Counted from the first letter of the stretch, positions 43,262-52,263 are shown. The stretch: 64,000 nucleotides of DNA from Sherwoodlollariibacterium sp049275655 (GCA_049275655.1 JBASUY010000040.1:1-64000), one strand, 5' to 3'. The notes: a model not told the origin generated them from the sequence alone. Numbers and translations are program-made.

Positions 43262-44038
43262 ATGGAAGTTAATTTAAAAGGGAAGACAGCTATTATTACC
43301 GGATCAAGCCGGGGGATAGGCAAGGCCCTTGCTGAGACCTGCGCAAGTTTAGGCATAAACATTGCTATAGCCGCCCGCCAAGAAGGGCCCCTTAAAGAGG
43401 TTGCAGACGAGATCTCTTTAAAACACAAGGTTAAGGCCTTAGCCGTGCCTTGCGATGTAACAAGCCTTAAGGATTTAGAAAACCTTGTTAATAAAACTAA
43501 AGATAAATTCGGTAAAATTGATATTCTGGTTAATAATGCCGGAGTTTCCAGTCAATACCCCTTTCCAAAGCAGCCAATAGAAGATTTTGAGCGCTTAGCA
43601 TATACTAATTATTTAGGTTATGTGCGTTTAATCCGACTAGTGATTAATGATATGTTAAAACAGAAGTCAGGAGCGATTATAAATATAGTCTCAGGGTCAA
43701 CGCTCTGTGACCCTTTACCGAGAAACTTTATTGTTTATAGTTCTTTAAAGGTAGGCTTGCGCGCTTTTCTTAAAGGTTTATTTTGGGAGATGCGCGATTA
43801 TGGGATTAAAGTAACTTCGCTCTTGCCAGGGGTAACAGATACTGATTTAACCGGAAAATTAAAAGAGATAACCGCAGATACCTCCAGGCTGATGAGTACT
43901 AAGGCGATAGAAGATGCGCTTAAGTTTGCTTTAACTGTCCCGGCGAATGTCTGCCCATTGGAAATTTCCATAATAAATCAGCAGACCCCTTGGACTGCGC
44001 CAGTTATACCATTTAAACAGGAACACCCGGATGAGTGA
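43262..44038 (+). CDS. Short-chain dehydrogenase/reductase (putative ketoreductase)
   Basis: This 258-residue NAD(P)-dependent SDR has TGSSRGIGKA at the cofactor site, NNAG, and the catalytic Ser-Tyr-Lys in SGST...VYSSLK. It is of the FabG/KR type and probably reduces one keto group of the polyketide before or after cyclisation, as the C-9 ketoreductases do in actinobacterial clusters. It has GGGGG 7 nt before the ATG and ends the tight PKS gene run. Confidence 0.88.
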   Translation: MEVNLKGKTAIITGSSRGIGKALAETCASLGINIAIAARQEGPLKEVADEISLKHKVKALAVPCDVTSLKDLENLVNKTKDKFGKIDILVNNAGVSSQYPFPKQPIEDFERLAYTNYLGYVRLIRLVINDMLKQKSGAIINIVSGSTLCDPLPRNFIVYSSLKVGLRAFLKGLFWEMRDYGIKVTSLLPGVTDTDLTGKLKEITADTSRLMSTKAIEDALKFALTVPANVCPLEISIINQQTPWTAPVIPFKQEHPDE

Positions 44039-44064
44039 TAATATATAGTATGTAGGGAGGAAGA

Positions 44065-44457
44065 GTGAATAAAGAAGATATTAAAAACCTAAAAAAACGT
44101 TACCTTATCTGGTTCTATAAAACTCTCAAAGAAGAGGTAGATAAGATTGAGCGTAAGTTTACACAGGTAGAGATTGACCGGGTTATACTAAAAGAGCTTA
44201 AAAGTATGCAGGGTGCAAAAGAGTTATCTTCCTTTATAAAAGAGTTTGAGAGGTATGTTGCTAAGAAGGAGGCTCTAGGAGCAGGCCTTAAATTTAAGGA
44301 TAAGAAGATAAGGCCTAGTTATGCTTTTTTAATTGCTAAATTACGCGCGGTTGAAAGGGCATCTATAAAGGAGTTAGGGGTAAAGGGGTTAAAAGAGATA
44401 AAGCTCCTTTATGAAAAAGAGATGGCTCAGCGGATATTAAGAAGCACAGAACATTGA
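44065..44457 (+). CDS. Hypothetical charged helical protein
   Basis: This 130-residue protein is rich in Lys and Glu and predicted all-helical, with no signal peptide or membrane segment. It has no recognisable family. The GTG start follows GGGAGG. Preceded by a short intergenic tag TATATAGTATGTAGGG that recurs in similar form before the next gene. Function unknown; the position suggests a role in, or tolerance of, the PKS product. Confidence 0.6.
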   Translation: MNKEDIKNLKKRYLIWFYKTLKEEVDKIERKFTQVEIDRVILKELKSMQGAKELSSFIKEFERYVAKKEALGAGLKFKDKKIRPSYAFLIAKLRAVERASIKELGVKGLKEIKLLYEKEMAQRILRSTEH

Positions 44458-44494
44458 AAGCAGTATATAGTATGTAGTATGTAGGAGCAGGGAG

Positions 44495-45412
44495 ATGTTG
44501 ATTGATGCGCATAGCCATTGGTTGCCGGAAGAGATAATTACCAATGCCCACTTTTACCATAAGGGTTGGGGGGATGTTGAGTCTCATCTTAAGATGATGG
44601 ATGAGGCAGGCATTGACAGGGCGGTATTATCTTACCCTACATCCGATGCCCACTTAAAACTTAAAGGCCTAGCAGAGGTTGCGCGCATATTCAATGATAA
44701 TGTAGGTAGGATAATTAAAAGATATCCAGATAGGTTTATTGGTGCGGCAATTTTACCGGTTGGTTGTAAGGAGGATATGCTCTCTGAAGTTAAACGTGCA
44801 ACCGAAGAGCTCGGGTTTAAAGCCATATCTTTAGCTACCAGCTATAATGGGGCTTATCTTGATGATGAGCAATTCCTTTGTATTTATAAGTTAGCGCAAG
44901 AGAAGGGTATCCCTGTCTTTGTTCATTCGCAGATTGTAAAGCCTATCGGAAGCGAGCGCGTGGAGGACCCTTTACTTACGCCGGTAGTTGAATATGTATT
45001 TGATACTACAATTTGTATCGGCAAGCTTTTAATGGCGGGTATTCTACGCGACTATAAAGTAAAGTTTATCTTTGCTTATTTTGGCGGAGTGATACCTTTT
45101 TTAGCCGGAAGGTTTGATGCGACTTATCAGATGCTGCGTTCAATTAATTTCGTTAAGGATTTAAAAGGAGCCCCAACAGATTTTTTAAAAAATATCTATG
45201 TAGATACTTCGGGAGATACTACGCGAGCTAATTTTGAATCGGCATTAGCGCTCTTTGGGGCTAATCGTATTTTATGGGGGAGCGATTACCCGGCAAAAAA
45301 GGACTTTGCCTTAAGCATTCAAGCAATTAATAGTTTAGATATACCTAAAGAAGATAAACAGCGTATCTTAGGGGGGAATTTAGAAGAGGTATTTAGAGGG
45401 GTATCTGTATAA
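44495..45412 (+). CDS. Amidohydrolase-2-family protein (ACMSD-like)
   Basis: This 305-residue TIM-barrel metalloenzyme has DAHSH at the N terminus, a metal-histidine candidate in VFVHSQ and the catalytic-type aspartate in LWGSDYP. ACMSD-type members decarboxylate or hydrate aromatic and pyrone acids. The usual H-x-GG before the sixth strand reads AYFGGVIPF, lacking that histidine. It could act on the aromatic polyketide or on an intermediate. Preceded by a TAGTATGTAG repeat and GGAG. Confidence 0.78.
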   Translation: MLIDAHSHWLPEEIITNAHFYHKGWGDVESHLKMMDEAGIDRAVLSYPTSDAHLKLKGLAEVARIFNDNVGRIIKRYPDRFIGAAILPVGCKEDMLSEVKRATEELGFKAISLATSYNGAYLDDEQFLCIYKLAQEKGIPVFVHSQIVKPIGSERVEDPLLTPVVEYVFDTTICIGKLLMAGILRDYKVKFIFAYFGGVIPFLAGRFDATYQMLRSINFVKDLKGAPTDFLKNIYVDTSGDTTRANFESALALFGANRILWGSDYPAKKDFALSIQAINSLDIPKEDKQRILGGNLEEVFRGVSV

Positions 45413-45428
45413 TAAGGAGATTAAGCTT

Positions 45429-46178
45429 ATGCACATGCAAAAAGAGGTACATTTAACAGGCAAGGATTTGACGAATATGGTTCAGTTAAGGCCGCAGGAT
45501 GTAGGCAAGTATGCGATAGTTCCTGGGCCAAAAGACAGGCTTGAGGCGCTATTAAAAAAATTAGAAAATCCGATAAAGAACTTCACCTTTATGGAGTATT
45601 CTATGTTTACTGGTAATTATCAGGGGGTTAGGGTTACGGCGATAAACGGAGGAAGATTTTCGACGGATACTTCTATTACTACGGAAGTTATGTGCAACGC
45701 TCAAATAGAGAATATTATCCGTATTGGCACTGCCGGGTCTTTGGATGAAAATATTAAAGTAGGCGACCTTTTTGTTGTAGATGAAGTTATTCGCGGCGAT
45801 GGAGTAACCCCTTATTATGTTGAAGATAGTTTTAAGACTAGAGCCGATAAAAGAATAGCCGATACTTTATATAATGTAGCTAAAGAGATGGGATTAAATA
45901 TTCATCGTGGGGTGGCTTGGACAACGGATGCGCTTTTACGCGAAACACGCCAAATAGTTGAAGCTAAGCGTAAAGAGGGGGCGAGGGCAGTAGATATGGT
46001 CTCTTCGGCTCTGCTTACGATTGCGCAAACTTATAATGTTAAGGCAGGCTCAATTTTAGCGGTAAGTGATAATGTTGTTACTGGTGAGATGGGTTTTATG
46101 AACCCTGCTTATTATATGGCAGAGGCTAACTTGCTTGCTATTGCCTTAACCGCGGTTAAAAAGTTAGAAGAGAAATAA
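45429..46178 (+). CDS. Nucleoside phosphorylase (uridine-phosphorylase-like family)
   Basis: This 249-residue NP-I family phosphorylase has the substrate phosphate site VPGPKDRLE, the RIGTAGSLDENIKVGD block and DMVSSALLTI near the ribose site. It splits a nucleoside into base and pentose-1-phosphate. With the isomerase and aldolase that follow, the likely substrates are 5'-deoxyadenosine or methylthioadenosine rather than uridine. AAGGAG lies 9 nt upstream. Confidence 0.85.
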   Translation: MHMQKEVHLTGKDLTNMVQLRPQDVGKYAIVPGPKDRLEALLKKLENPIKNFTFMEYSMFTGNYQGVRVTAINGGRFSTDTSITTEVMCNAQIENIIRIGTAGSLDENIKVGDLFVVDEVIRGDGVTPYYVEDSFKTRADKRIADTLYNVAKEMGLNIHRGVAWTTDALLRETRQIVEAKRKEGARAVDMVSSALLTIAQTYNVKAGSILAVSDNVVTGEMGFMNPAYYMAEANLLAIALTAVKKLEEK

Positions 46179-46185
46179 AAATACT

Positions 46186-47118
46186 ATGAAGTTTTCTCCT
46201 TTATTTTGGCCGGTTGAATTAAAGGGCAATACTATTTATATTCTTGATGAGACTAAACTGCCACAGAGGCTTGCTTATATAAAAGCGCGTAATTATAAAG
46301 AGGCGTGTAAGGCGATTAAAGATATGAAGACGCGCGCAGTAGGCCAGGTCCTCTTGGTAATGTATATATTCCTTCAATTACTTAAAAATAAAGGCACAAA
46401 AGACATATTTAAAGTGGTCTTGGCTATTAATAATACGCGGCCTACCCTCTCTTTTAAGTATTTAACTGATATGGTTTTAGGTTGGCATAAGCGCGGTGAA
46501 TCTTTAGAAGAGAATATCTTAAAATTTCTTCAAGGGTTAAAATATAGCCGTATAAAACAGGCAGAAGAGGCAGTAAAATTATTAAAGAATAAAGAGACAG
46601 TTTTAACCCATTGCAATATAAGCGGGCTTATGCCTTTAATCGGGAGTATTGCCCTTAAACAAGGCAAGGCATTAAAATTTTTTGCCACAGAGACCCGGCC
46701 TTATTTACAGGGGTCGCGCCTTACTGCCTGGGAGCTAAAGAAAAGCGGATTTGACGTTACCTTGATTACAGATAATATGGTAGCTTATGTTATGCAAAAG
46801 GGGCTAATTGATAAAGTTATTGTCGGAGCTGACCACTTAGCCCTAAACGGAGATATTGCTAATAAAATAGGAACATACCAGATTGCCGTAGCCGCAAGGC
46901 ACTTTAAGATTCCTTTTTATGTTATCTGTCCTCCGCCATCAGGAGCAAAGAGCGGTAGCGATATAAAAATAGAGGTTAGGCCGGATAAAGAAATGTTAGA
47001 GTATAGGGGTTTAAGGCTTGCGCCAAAAGGAGCTAAGGGGTATTACCCGGCATTTGATATTACCCCTAATAGACTTATTACAAAACATATACACCTTAAA
47101 ATTAGCGGTAGTTTCTAA
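46186..47118 (+). CDS. MtnA-like methylthioribose-1-phosphate / 5-deoxyribose-1-phosphate isomerase
   Basis: This 310-residue protein of the MtnA/eIF2B-alpha fold carries catalytic C143 (LTHCNISG) and D216 (IVGADHLALNGD) plus the family blocks FATETRPYLQGSRLTAWEL, NKIGTYQIAVAA and PAFDITPNRLI. It would turn the aldose-1-phosphate from the preceding phosphorylase into the matching ketose-1-phosphate. Some divergence in the N-terminal region makes preference for 5-deoxyribose plausible. Confidence 0.85.
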   Translation: MKFSPLFWPVELKGNTIYILDETKLPQRLAYIKARNYKEACKAIKDMKTRAVGQVLLVMYIFLQLLKNKGTKDIFKVVLAINNTRPTLSFKYLTDMVLGWHKRGESLEENILKFLQGLKYSRIKQAEEAVKLLKNKETVLTHCNISGLMPLIGSIALKQGKALKFFATETRPYLQGSRLTAWELKKSGFDVTLITDNMVAYVMQKGLIDKVIVGADHLALNGDIANKIGTYQIAVAARHFKIPFYVICPPPSGAKSGSDIKIEVRPDKEMLEYRGLRLAPKGAKGYYPAFDITPNRLITKHIHLKISGSF

Positions 47119-47130
47119 AGGGGAAGAGAG

Positions 47131-48132
47131 ATGTTTTTTAGCAGAGAAAAAAATTTAAAGAGAGAGATTATAGAAGTAGGAAGAAGAATATACCAAACAG
47201 GTTTGGCGGTAGCAAAATCCGGGAATATAAGCGCTAAACTTGATGAGAGGCATATTTTAATTACTTCCTCCGGCTCATCCTTGGGGGATTTAAAGTATAA
47301 GGATATAGTAAGGGTAGAATTAAATTCAAATCAATATAAGGGAGATATTAAGCCAAGTTCAGAGTTGCCTCTGCATAGCTTAGTCTATAAAAACTTTAAG
47401 ACAACCAAGGTGCTTCATTGTCATCCTCCTTTGATTAACGGTTATTTTGCTGTTGCCTCAAGTTTAAAAGCCTTAACTTTTGAGACGAGGTTTTATTTGG
47501 GGGATGTCCCTGTGGTTAAGCAAGAGACCCCTACGGTTACCAAGCCTATAGAGGTAATTGAGGCATTAAAGAGTAGCAACCTCGTAGTCTTAAAGAACCA
47601 CGGGGCAGTAGCAATAGGGGATAATTTTTTAGATTCTTTAAGCCTTATTCAAGCGTTGGAAGAGGCAGTAAGGACTACTGCGGTAGCTAGGATTTTTCAG
47701 AAGAACTTACTTGACAATTTAGATAAGGAGATAGAGAGGGATTTAAATAAAAATGCGGCTTTGCCGATGTTCTCCAAAGAGCATATTCAGGCAATCGTAG
47801 ATTTAGTAAATAAGGATGAGTTTATCGGGCAAAAAGGACGAGAGCTTGATTTAACGGTAAAGCTTGCGATTAAAATGGACGGAAAAGATGATGCCTATAA
47901 GTTTAATTTTGAAAAAGGAAAGATTGTTAAATTAGATTTTGACAGCGATGCTCCTTTTGTAATCTCTGCTCCGGCAGAGATATGGAGACAGGTGTTTTTA
48001 GGCAAGCTTGATTCCTTTGTTGCGGTAACTCAGGGTAAGATGAAGTTATCTGGGCAGTTAGGCCAGCTTTCAAAGTGGTATGTCCCCTTTACCCGGCTCT
48101 TTGCGTTATTTAAGGAAGTAAGAATTATATGA
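47131..48132 (+). CDS. Class II aldolase fused to SCP2-like domain
   Basis: The first 200 or so of 333 residues form a class II fuculose-1-phosphate-type aldolase with the metal pair H96 and H98 (LHCHPP), KNHGAVAIG and the catalytic Glu in PSSELPLH. The last 115 residues (QAIVDLVNKDEFIGQKGREL...TQGKMKLSGQLGQL) resemble an SCP2 sterol-carrier domain, which binds hydrophobic ligands. The aldolase would cut a 5-deoxyribulose-1-phosphate-like sugar into DHAP and an aldehyde. Why it carries a lipid-binding domain is unclear. Confidence 0.78.
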   Translation: MFFSREKNLKREIIEVGRRIYQTGLAVAKSGNISAKLDERHILITSSGSSLGDLKYKDIVRVELNSNQYKGDIKPSSELPLHSLVYKNFKTTKVLHCHPPLINGYFAVASSLKALTFETRFYLGDVPVVKQETPTVTKPIEVIEALKSSNLVVLKNHGAVAIGDNFLDSLSLIQALEEAVRTTAVARIFQKNLLDNLDKEIERDLNKNAALPMFSKEHIQAIVDLVNKDEFIGQKGRELDLTVKLAIKMDGKDDAYKFNFEKGKIVKLDFDSDAPFVISAPAEIWRQVFLGKLDSFVAVTQGKMKLSGQLGQLSKWYVPFTRLFALFKEVRII

Positions 48133-49613
48133 AAGAGGCCCTGCTTTATATAAACGGAGAGTTTATAGAGACTAAGGAGAAGCAGAATGTGCTTAATCCT
48201 TCAACCGGAAAGGTTATCGCCTTAGCCTCAGTTGCTTCTTCTAAGGAGATAGAATTAGCTATTGAAAGCGGGCGTAATGCCTTTGATAACGGTAGCTGGC
48301 CTAATATGCCCTTTGAAGAGCGTAAAAGAGTACTTTTAAGGATTGCCGAGGGTATCCTTGATAAGGCAGGAGAGTTGGCGGCTATTGAAACTGAAAATTC
48401 AGGCAAGCCCATTAAAGAGACTACCTTTATGGATGTCCCTTCCTCTGCTAAAACCTTTGAGCATATTGCCAATAATTTTGAAAAATATCTAACTTCTGAG
48501 GCTATTATCCCGACAGGAGAGGCTGAAGGGCATTTATTGCGCGAGCCTTTAGGATTGACGGTTTTAATTATTCCTTGGAATTATCCGCTTTTGATTGCCT
48601 CTTGGAAATTAGCTTCTGCCTTAGCCGCTGGGAATACCGTTATTTTAAAGCCCTCAAGTTTAACACCCTTATCCGCATTTGAGTTAGGCAAGATAGCCCA
48701 TGGGGCAGGCCTGCCAAAAGGCGTTTTAAATATTATCAATGCCCCGGGGGCGCGTATAGGCGAGTTACTTTGTTCTGATAAAAGAGTGGATATGCTTTCT
48801 TTTACCGGTAGCCTTGAAATCGGTAAAGAGATATTGCGTTACTCTTCTGCCAACATTAAAAAGTTACTAATGGAGTTAGGAGGGAAATCCGCAAGCTTAA
48901 TTTTTGAAGATGTTGATATTGATACAGCGGTTAATAGCGCGCTTTGCTCTATATTTTTAAATCAAGGCCAGATGTGCACGGCGATGTCGCGTATCTTTGT
49001 GCAAGAGCCTATATACAATAAATTTATAAGTAGTTTTGTAGATAAGGCTAAGGCGATAAAATTAGGCTTAGCTAATAATCATGAAACTCAGATGGGCCCT
49101 TTAATTAGCGATAGCCAGCGGAAAAAAATTATTGCTTATATTGAAAAGGCTAAGGTAGAAGGAGCTAAGGTTTTATGCGGAGGCAATATTCCTCAGGATC
49201 CGGCTTTAAAGAATGGATATTTTTTTGAGCCTACTATTTTAGAAGGGGTTAAACCTAATATGCGCATATTTAAAGAAGAAGCGTTTGGCCCTGTGGTTTT
49301 GCTTGAGCGTTTCAATAGCTTTGAGGAAGCGGTCTTTTTAGCGAATAACTCTGATTTTGCCCTTGCTTCCTCTATCTTGACCCGTAATATGAAGATTGCC
49401 GAAGAGGCAGCTAAAAAAATCAATGCCGGAATAGTATGGATAAATACTTATGGGATGTTTTATAATCACCTTCCTTACGGAGGATTTAAACAAAGCGGTT
49501 TTGGCAAGGAGCTTGGCCGTGAAGGGTTCTTGGAATATACGCGTATTAAGAGTATAATAAAAGATACTTCTCCTGAATCTAAACCATTGGTAAGCTACTG
49601 GTACGGATTTTAA
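48129..49613 (+). CDS. NAD(P)-dependent aldehyde dehydrogenase
   Basis: This 494-residue member of the ALDH superfamily has PWNYPLLIASWK at the cofactor site, ELGGKSASLIFED with the general-base Glu, and the nucleophile C283 (QGQMCTAMSR). Its start overlaps the aldolase gene by 4 nt. It could oxidise acetaldehyde or methylthioacetaldehyde released by that aldolase to the acid, completing a salvage route. An unrelated aldehyde is possible. Confidence 0.92.
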   Translation: MKEALLYINGEFIETKEKQNVLNPSTGKVIALASVASSKEIELAIESGRNAFDNGSWPNMPFEERKRVLLRIAEGILDKAGELAAIETENSGKPIKETTFMDVPSSAKTFEHIANNFEKYLTSEAIIPTGEAEGHLLREPLGLTVLIIPWNYPLLIASWKLASALAAGNTVILKPSSLTPLSAFELGKIAHGAGLPKGVLNIINAPGARIGELLCSDKRVDMLSFTGSLEIGKEILRYSSANIKKLLMELGGKSASLIFEDVDIDTAVNSALCSIFLNQGQMCTAMSRIFVQEPIYNKFISSFVDKAKAIKLGLANNHETQMGPLISDSQRKKIIAYIEKAKVEGAKVLCGGNIPQDPALKNGYFFEPTILEGVKPNMRIFKEEAFGPVVLLERFNSFEEAVFLANNSDFALASSILTRNMKIAEEAAKKINAGIVWINTYGMFYNHLPYGGFKQSGFGKELGREGFLEYTRIKSIIKDTSPESKPLVSYWYGF

Positions 49614-49620
49614 TCTCTAT

Positions 49621-50343
49621 ATGTTTAAGACTTTTTTGTCCATAGGAATATGGCTTTACGATAATATAGTTACAATAATACTTTTTTTTACGGTATTATT
49701 CTTTTGGTTTATTCTTTTTCCCTTTGACAAGAAAAGAAAGGTTGCGCACAGCCAGTGTTTTTGGTGGGCAGATGCGGTTATCGGGATGAACCCTTTTTGG
49801 AAGTTAAAGGTAGCGGGCTTAGAGAATATTGACCATAAGAGGGCTTATGTCGTAATCGCCAACCACGAAAGTATTGCCGACATAGTCGTCCTTTATAAGA
49901 CGAGGATGCAGTTTAAATGGGTTTCAAAGGAGAGCCTCTTTCGGGTGCCTTTTATTGGCTGGTGCCTTAGTTTAACCCGCCATATAAAGCTTGCCCGCGG
50001 AGAATACTCCAGCATTAAAAAAGTTTACCGTGAGGCAGCAGAGTGGTTAAGGAGTGGGATGTCGGTTTTGTTTTTTCCCGAAGGAACGCGCAGCGAAACT
50101 AACCAAATGAACGCTTTTCAAAATGGGGCCTTTAAGCTGGCGATAAAGGAGCGTAAGCCGATCCTGCCTATTTGTATCAAAGGGACAAGGGATGCCATAC
50201 CTAAGGGGAGTTGGATATTTAAGTCTAAGGTAAACGCAAGCCTCACTATTCTTCCTGCAGTAGAGACAACTTTTTTTGCTCCGCAAGATTTTGCTAAATT
50301 AAGGGATAAGGTATTTGAGCAGATTACAAGCCAGAGGGAATAA
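49621..50343 (+). CDS. 1-acyl-glycerol-3-phosphate acyltransferase-like (PlsC family)
   Basis: This 240-residue membrane protein has an N-terminal transmembrane segment. It has the acyltransferase motifs HX4D (NHESIAD), a GEYSSIKK region and FPEGTRSE. It would acylate lysophosphatidic acid or a related acceptor. It sits after the salvage genes and before purU with no obvious pathway link. The ATG follows the ALDH stop by 7 nt. Confidence 0.88.
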   Translation: MFKTFLSIGIWLYDNIVTIILFFTVLFFWFILFPFDKKRKVAHSQCFWWADAVIGMNPFWKLKVAGLENIDHKRAYVVIANHESIADIVVLYKTRMQFKWVSKESLFRVPFIGWCLSLTRHIKLARGEYSSIKKVYREAAEWLRSGMSVLFFPEGTRSETNQMNAFQNGAFKLAIKERKPILPICIKGTRDAIPKGSWIFKSKVNASLTILPAVETTFFAPQDFAKLRDKVFEQITSQRE

Positions 50344-50344
50344 G

Positions 50345-51187
50345 ATGAAGACTTATATTTTGCTTTTACAATGTAAGGATAGAAAAGGGATAGTGGCAAA
50401 GGTAACCGAGTTTATCTTTAAGTCTGGGGGGAATATTGTGACCTTAGACCAATACTCTTCTAATCCTGAAGGGGGGCATTTTTTTATGAGGGTAGAGTTT
50501 ACCCTTAAAGGAACGGCTCTTAGTAAAAATAATTTAGAGAGGAGATTTATCCCAGTCGCTGGGCTTTTTCGTGCTAAGATAGCGCTTTACGATAAAAATA
50601 TGCCTTTAAGGATGGGTGTACTCGTATCTAAGCCGGATCATTGCTTAGCAGATATTCTTTACCTTTATAAGAGGCAGGAATTAAATGTAGATATACCCTT
50701 TGTAGTGAGTAATTTCTCTAAACACAAAGAGTTAGTTTCACAGTATAAAGTACCGTTTTATTTTGTTTCTTCAAACTCAAAAGATAGAAAAGAAAAAGAG
50801 ATACTGCGTATTGCCGGGCTCTCTACTGATTTTTTAGTTTTAGCCCGTTATATGCTCGTTTTGTCCCCGGCGTTTATTAAGGTTTATGCAAAAGATATCA
50901 TTAATATCCACCATGGTTTCTTGCCTTCTTTTAAAGGCAGGGACCCGTACCAACAGGCCTTAAATAAGGGGGTTAAGGTAATTGGCGCAACCAGCCATTT
51001 TGTTAATGATAAGCTTGACGCAGGACCCATAATCTCCCAAGAGGTAGAAAGGGTATCCCATAAGGATGACTTAAAATCCCTTATCTTAAAAGGGAGAAAC
51101 TTAGAGAAGCGCGCTCTTTCGGATGCATTGCGCGCGTATATTGAGCATAGGGTAATAAGGTTTAAAGATAAAACCGTAATATTCTAA
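50345..51187 (+). CDS. purU: Formyltetrahydrofolate deformylase
   Basis: This 280-residue protein has an N-terminal ACT-like regulatory domain (YILLLQCKDRKGIVAKVTEF) and a formyltransferase-fold domain with NIHHGFLPSFKGRDPYQQA and DAGPIISQEVERVSH. PurU releases formate and THF from formyl-THF and balances the one-carbon pool. ATG 50345 comes right after the upstream stop; an in-frame TTG 30 nt earlier is less likely. Overlaps the AsmA-like gene by 1 nt. Confidence 0.93.
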   Translation: MKTYILLLQCKDRKGIVAKVTEFIFKSGGNIVTLDQYSSNPEGGHFFMRVEFTLKGTALSKNNLERRFIPVAGLFRAKIALYDKNMPLRMGVLVSKPDHCLADILYLYKRQELNVDIPFVVSNFSKHKELVSQYKVPFYFVSSNSKDRKEKEILRIAGLSTDFLVLARYMLVLSPAFIKVYAKDIINIHHGFLPSFKGRDPYQQALNKGVKVIGATSHFVNDKLDAGPIISQEVERVSHKDDLKSLILKGRNLEKRALSDALRAYIEHRVIRFKDKTVIF

Positions 51188-52263
51188 TGAAGAGGATAAT
51201 TAAGTTTATATTTTTTATTATAGTTGCAGTAGTTTTGATATTGGTTACCTTAAACCTGATCTTATCTTTATTTGCAAATAAACTGATAGCCGGACAATTA
51301 GAAAAAAGTTTAAATGTACCTGTAAGCCTAAAAAGAGCAAGCATTGCCCCTCCTTTGTTAATTAATTTAGATAGCCTTAATATAGGGGATTTATTTTCAT
51401 CCGAACGTATTTCAGTCTCTCCTAACATATTAGGTTTATTATCCGGAAGGGTTGTTTTAAATTCAATAACCTTAGTAAACCCGGTTCTTACCCTTGAGCA
51501 ATCGCGTTTGGGTAAGCTTAATATCCCCGAAGCCTCTAAAGATAAAAATCCGCCAGCTCTATATATAATGAGATTATTAGTGAAAGATGGCCAGTTTGTC
51601 TTTATTGATAAGAAAGCCGACCCTAAAGGATTTCAGGTTATCTTAAGTAGTATAAATATGGACATATCCAAGGTTATGCTTCCGATTACTTCCTTAAAAG
51701 CAAACTTTAAAATTACCGCGGATGTGCTTAAGGATTTAGAGAGTAAGATAGGAGAAATTTCTCTATTAGGCTGGGTTGATTTTGGGCCTAAAGATATGGA
51801 TGCGACTTTAACCTTAAAAGATTTAGACGCCTCTTATTTTTACCCTTACTATGGAGATTTTCTCTCCGAGAGGAAGATAAACTTTGTAAAGCTTAATCTA
51901 AAGGTTAAGGCAGAGGGGAAGGATAATGATTTAAATATCTCTACTAATTTAAGGCTATCGGATTTAGTTTATGAGGAGGATAAAGAGGATTCTTCTGATC
52001 TTTTGCGTTTAGATTTTGCTAAAAAGGCATTGGATTTTTTTGCGGATAAAGACGGAAATATTATTTTAGATTTTTATATTAAGACTAAACTTGATAAGCC
52101 GGATATTTCACAAGAAGGCCTTAAGAAGGCTATTTTAAAAGCTGCGGCAAAGAATATAGCCAGCCAAGAGCCGGAAGATTTAATAAAAAAGGTAAGCGAA
52201 AATATCCGGCAGTTTAAGGATTTCGGTAAGGAGATACAAAAGGTATTTAAAGGCAAAGAATAA
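51187..52263 (+). CDS. AsmA/DUF748-like membrane-anchored protein
   Basis: This 358-residue protein has one N-terminal membrane anchor (about 5-27). A beta-rich region of the AsmA/DUF748 type follows, recalling VPVSLKRASIAPPL and LNSITLVNPVLTLEQS. Such proteins are linked to lipid transport between the membranes. A lysine-rich helical tail ends it. Start and stop codons overlap its neighbours by one base. Confidence 0.72.
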   Translation: MKRIIKFIFFIIVAVVLILVTLNLILSLFANKLIAGQLEKSLNVPVSLKRASIAPPLLINLDSLNIGDLFSSERISVSPNILGLLSGRVVLNSITLVNPVLTLEQSRLGKLNIPEASKDKNPPALYIMRLLVKDGQFVFIDKKADPKGFQVILSSINMDISKVMLPITSLKANFKITADVLKDLESKIGEISLLGWVDFGPKDMDATLTLKDLDASYFYPYYGDFLSERKINFVKLNLKVKAEGKDNDLNISTNLRLSDLVYEEDKEDSSDLLRLDFAKKALDFFADKDGNIILDFYIKTKLDKPDISQEGLKKAILKAAAKNIASQEPEDLIKKVSENIRQFKDFGKEIQKVFKGKE

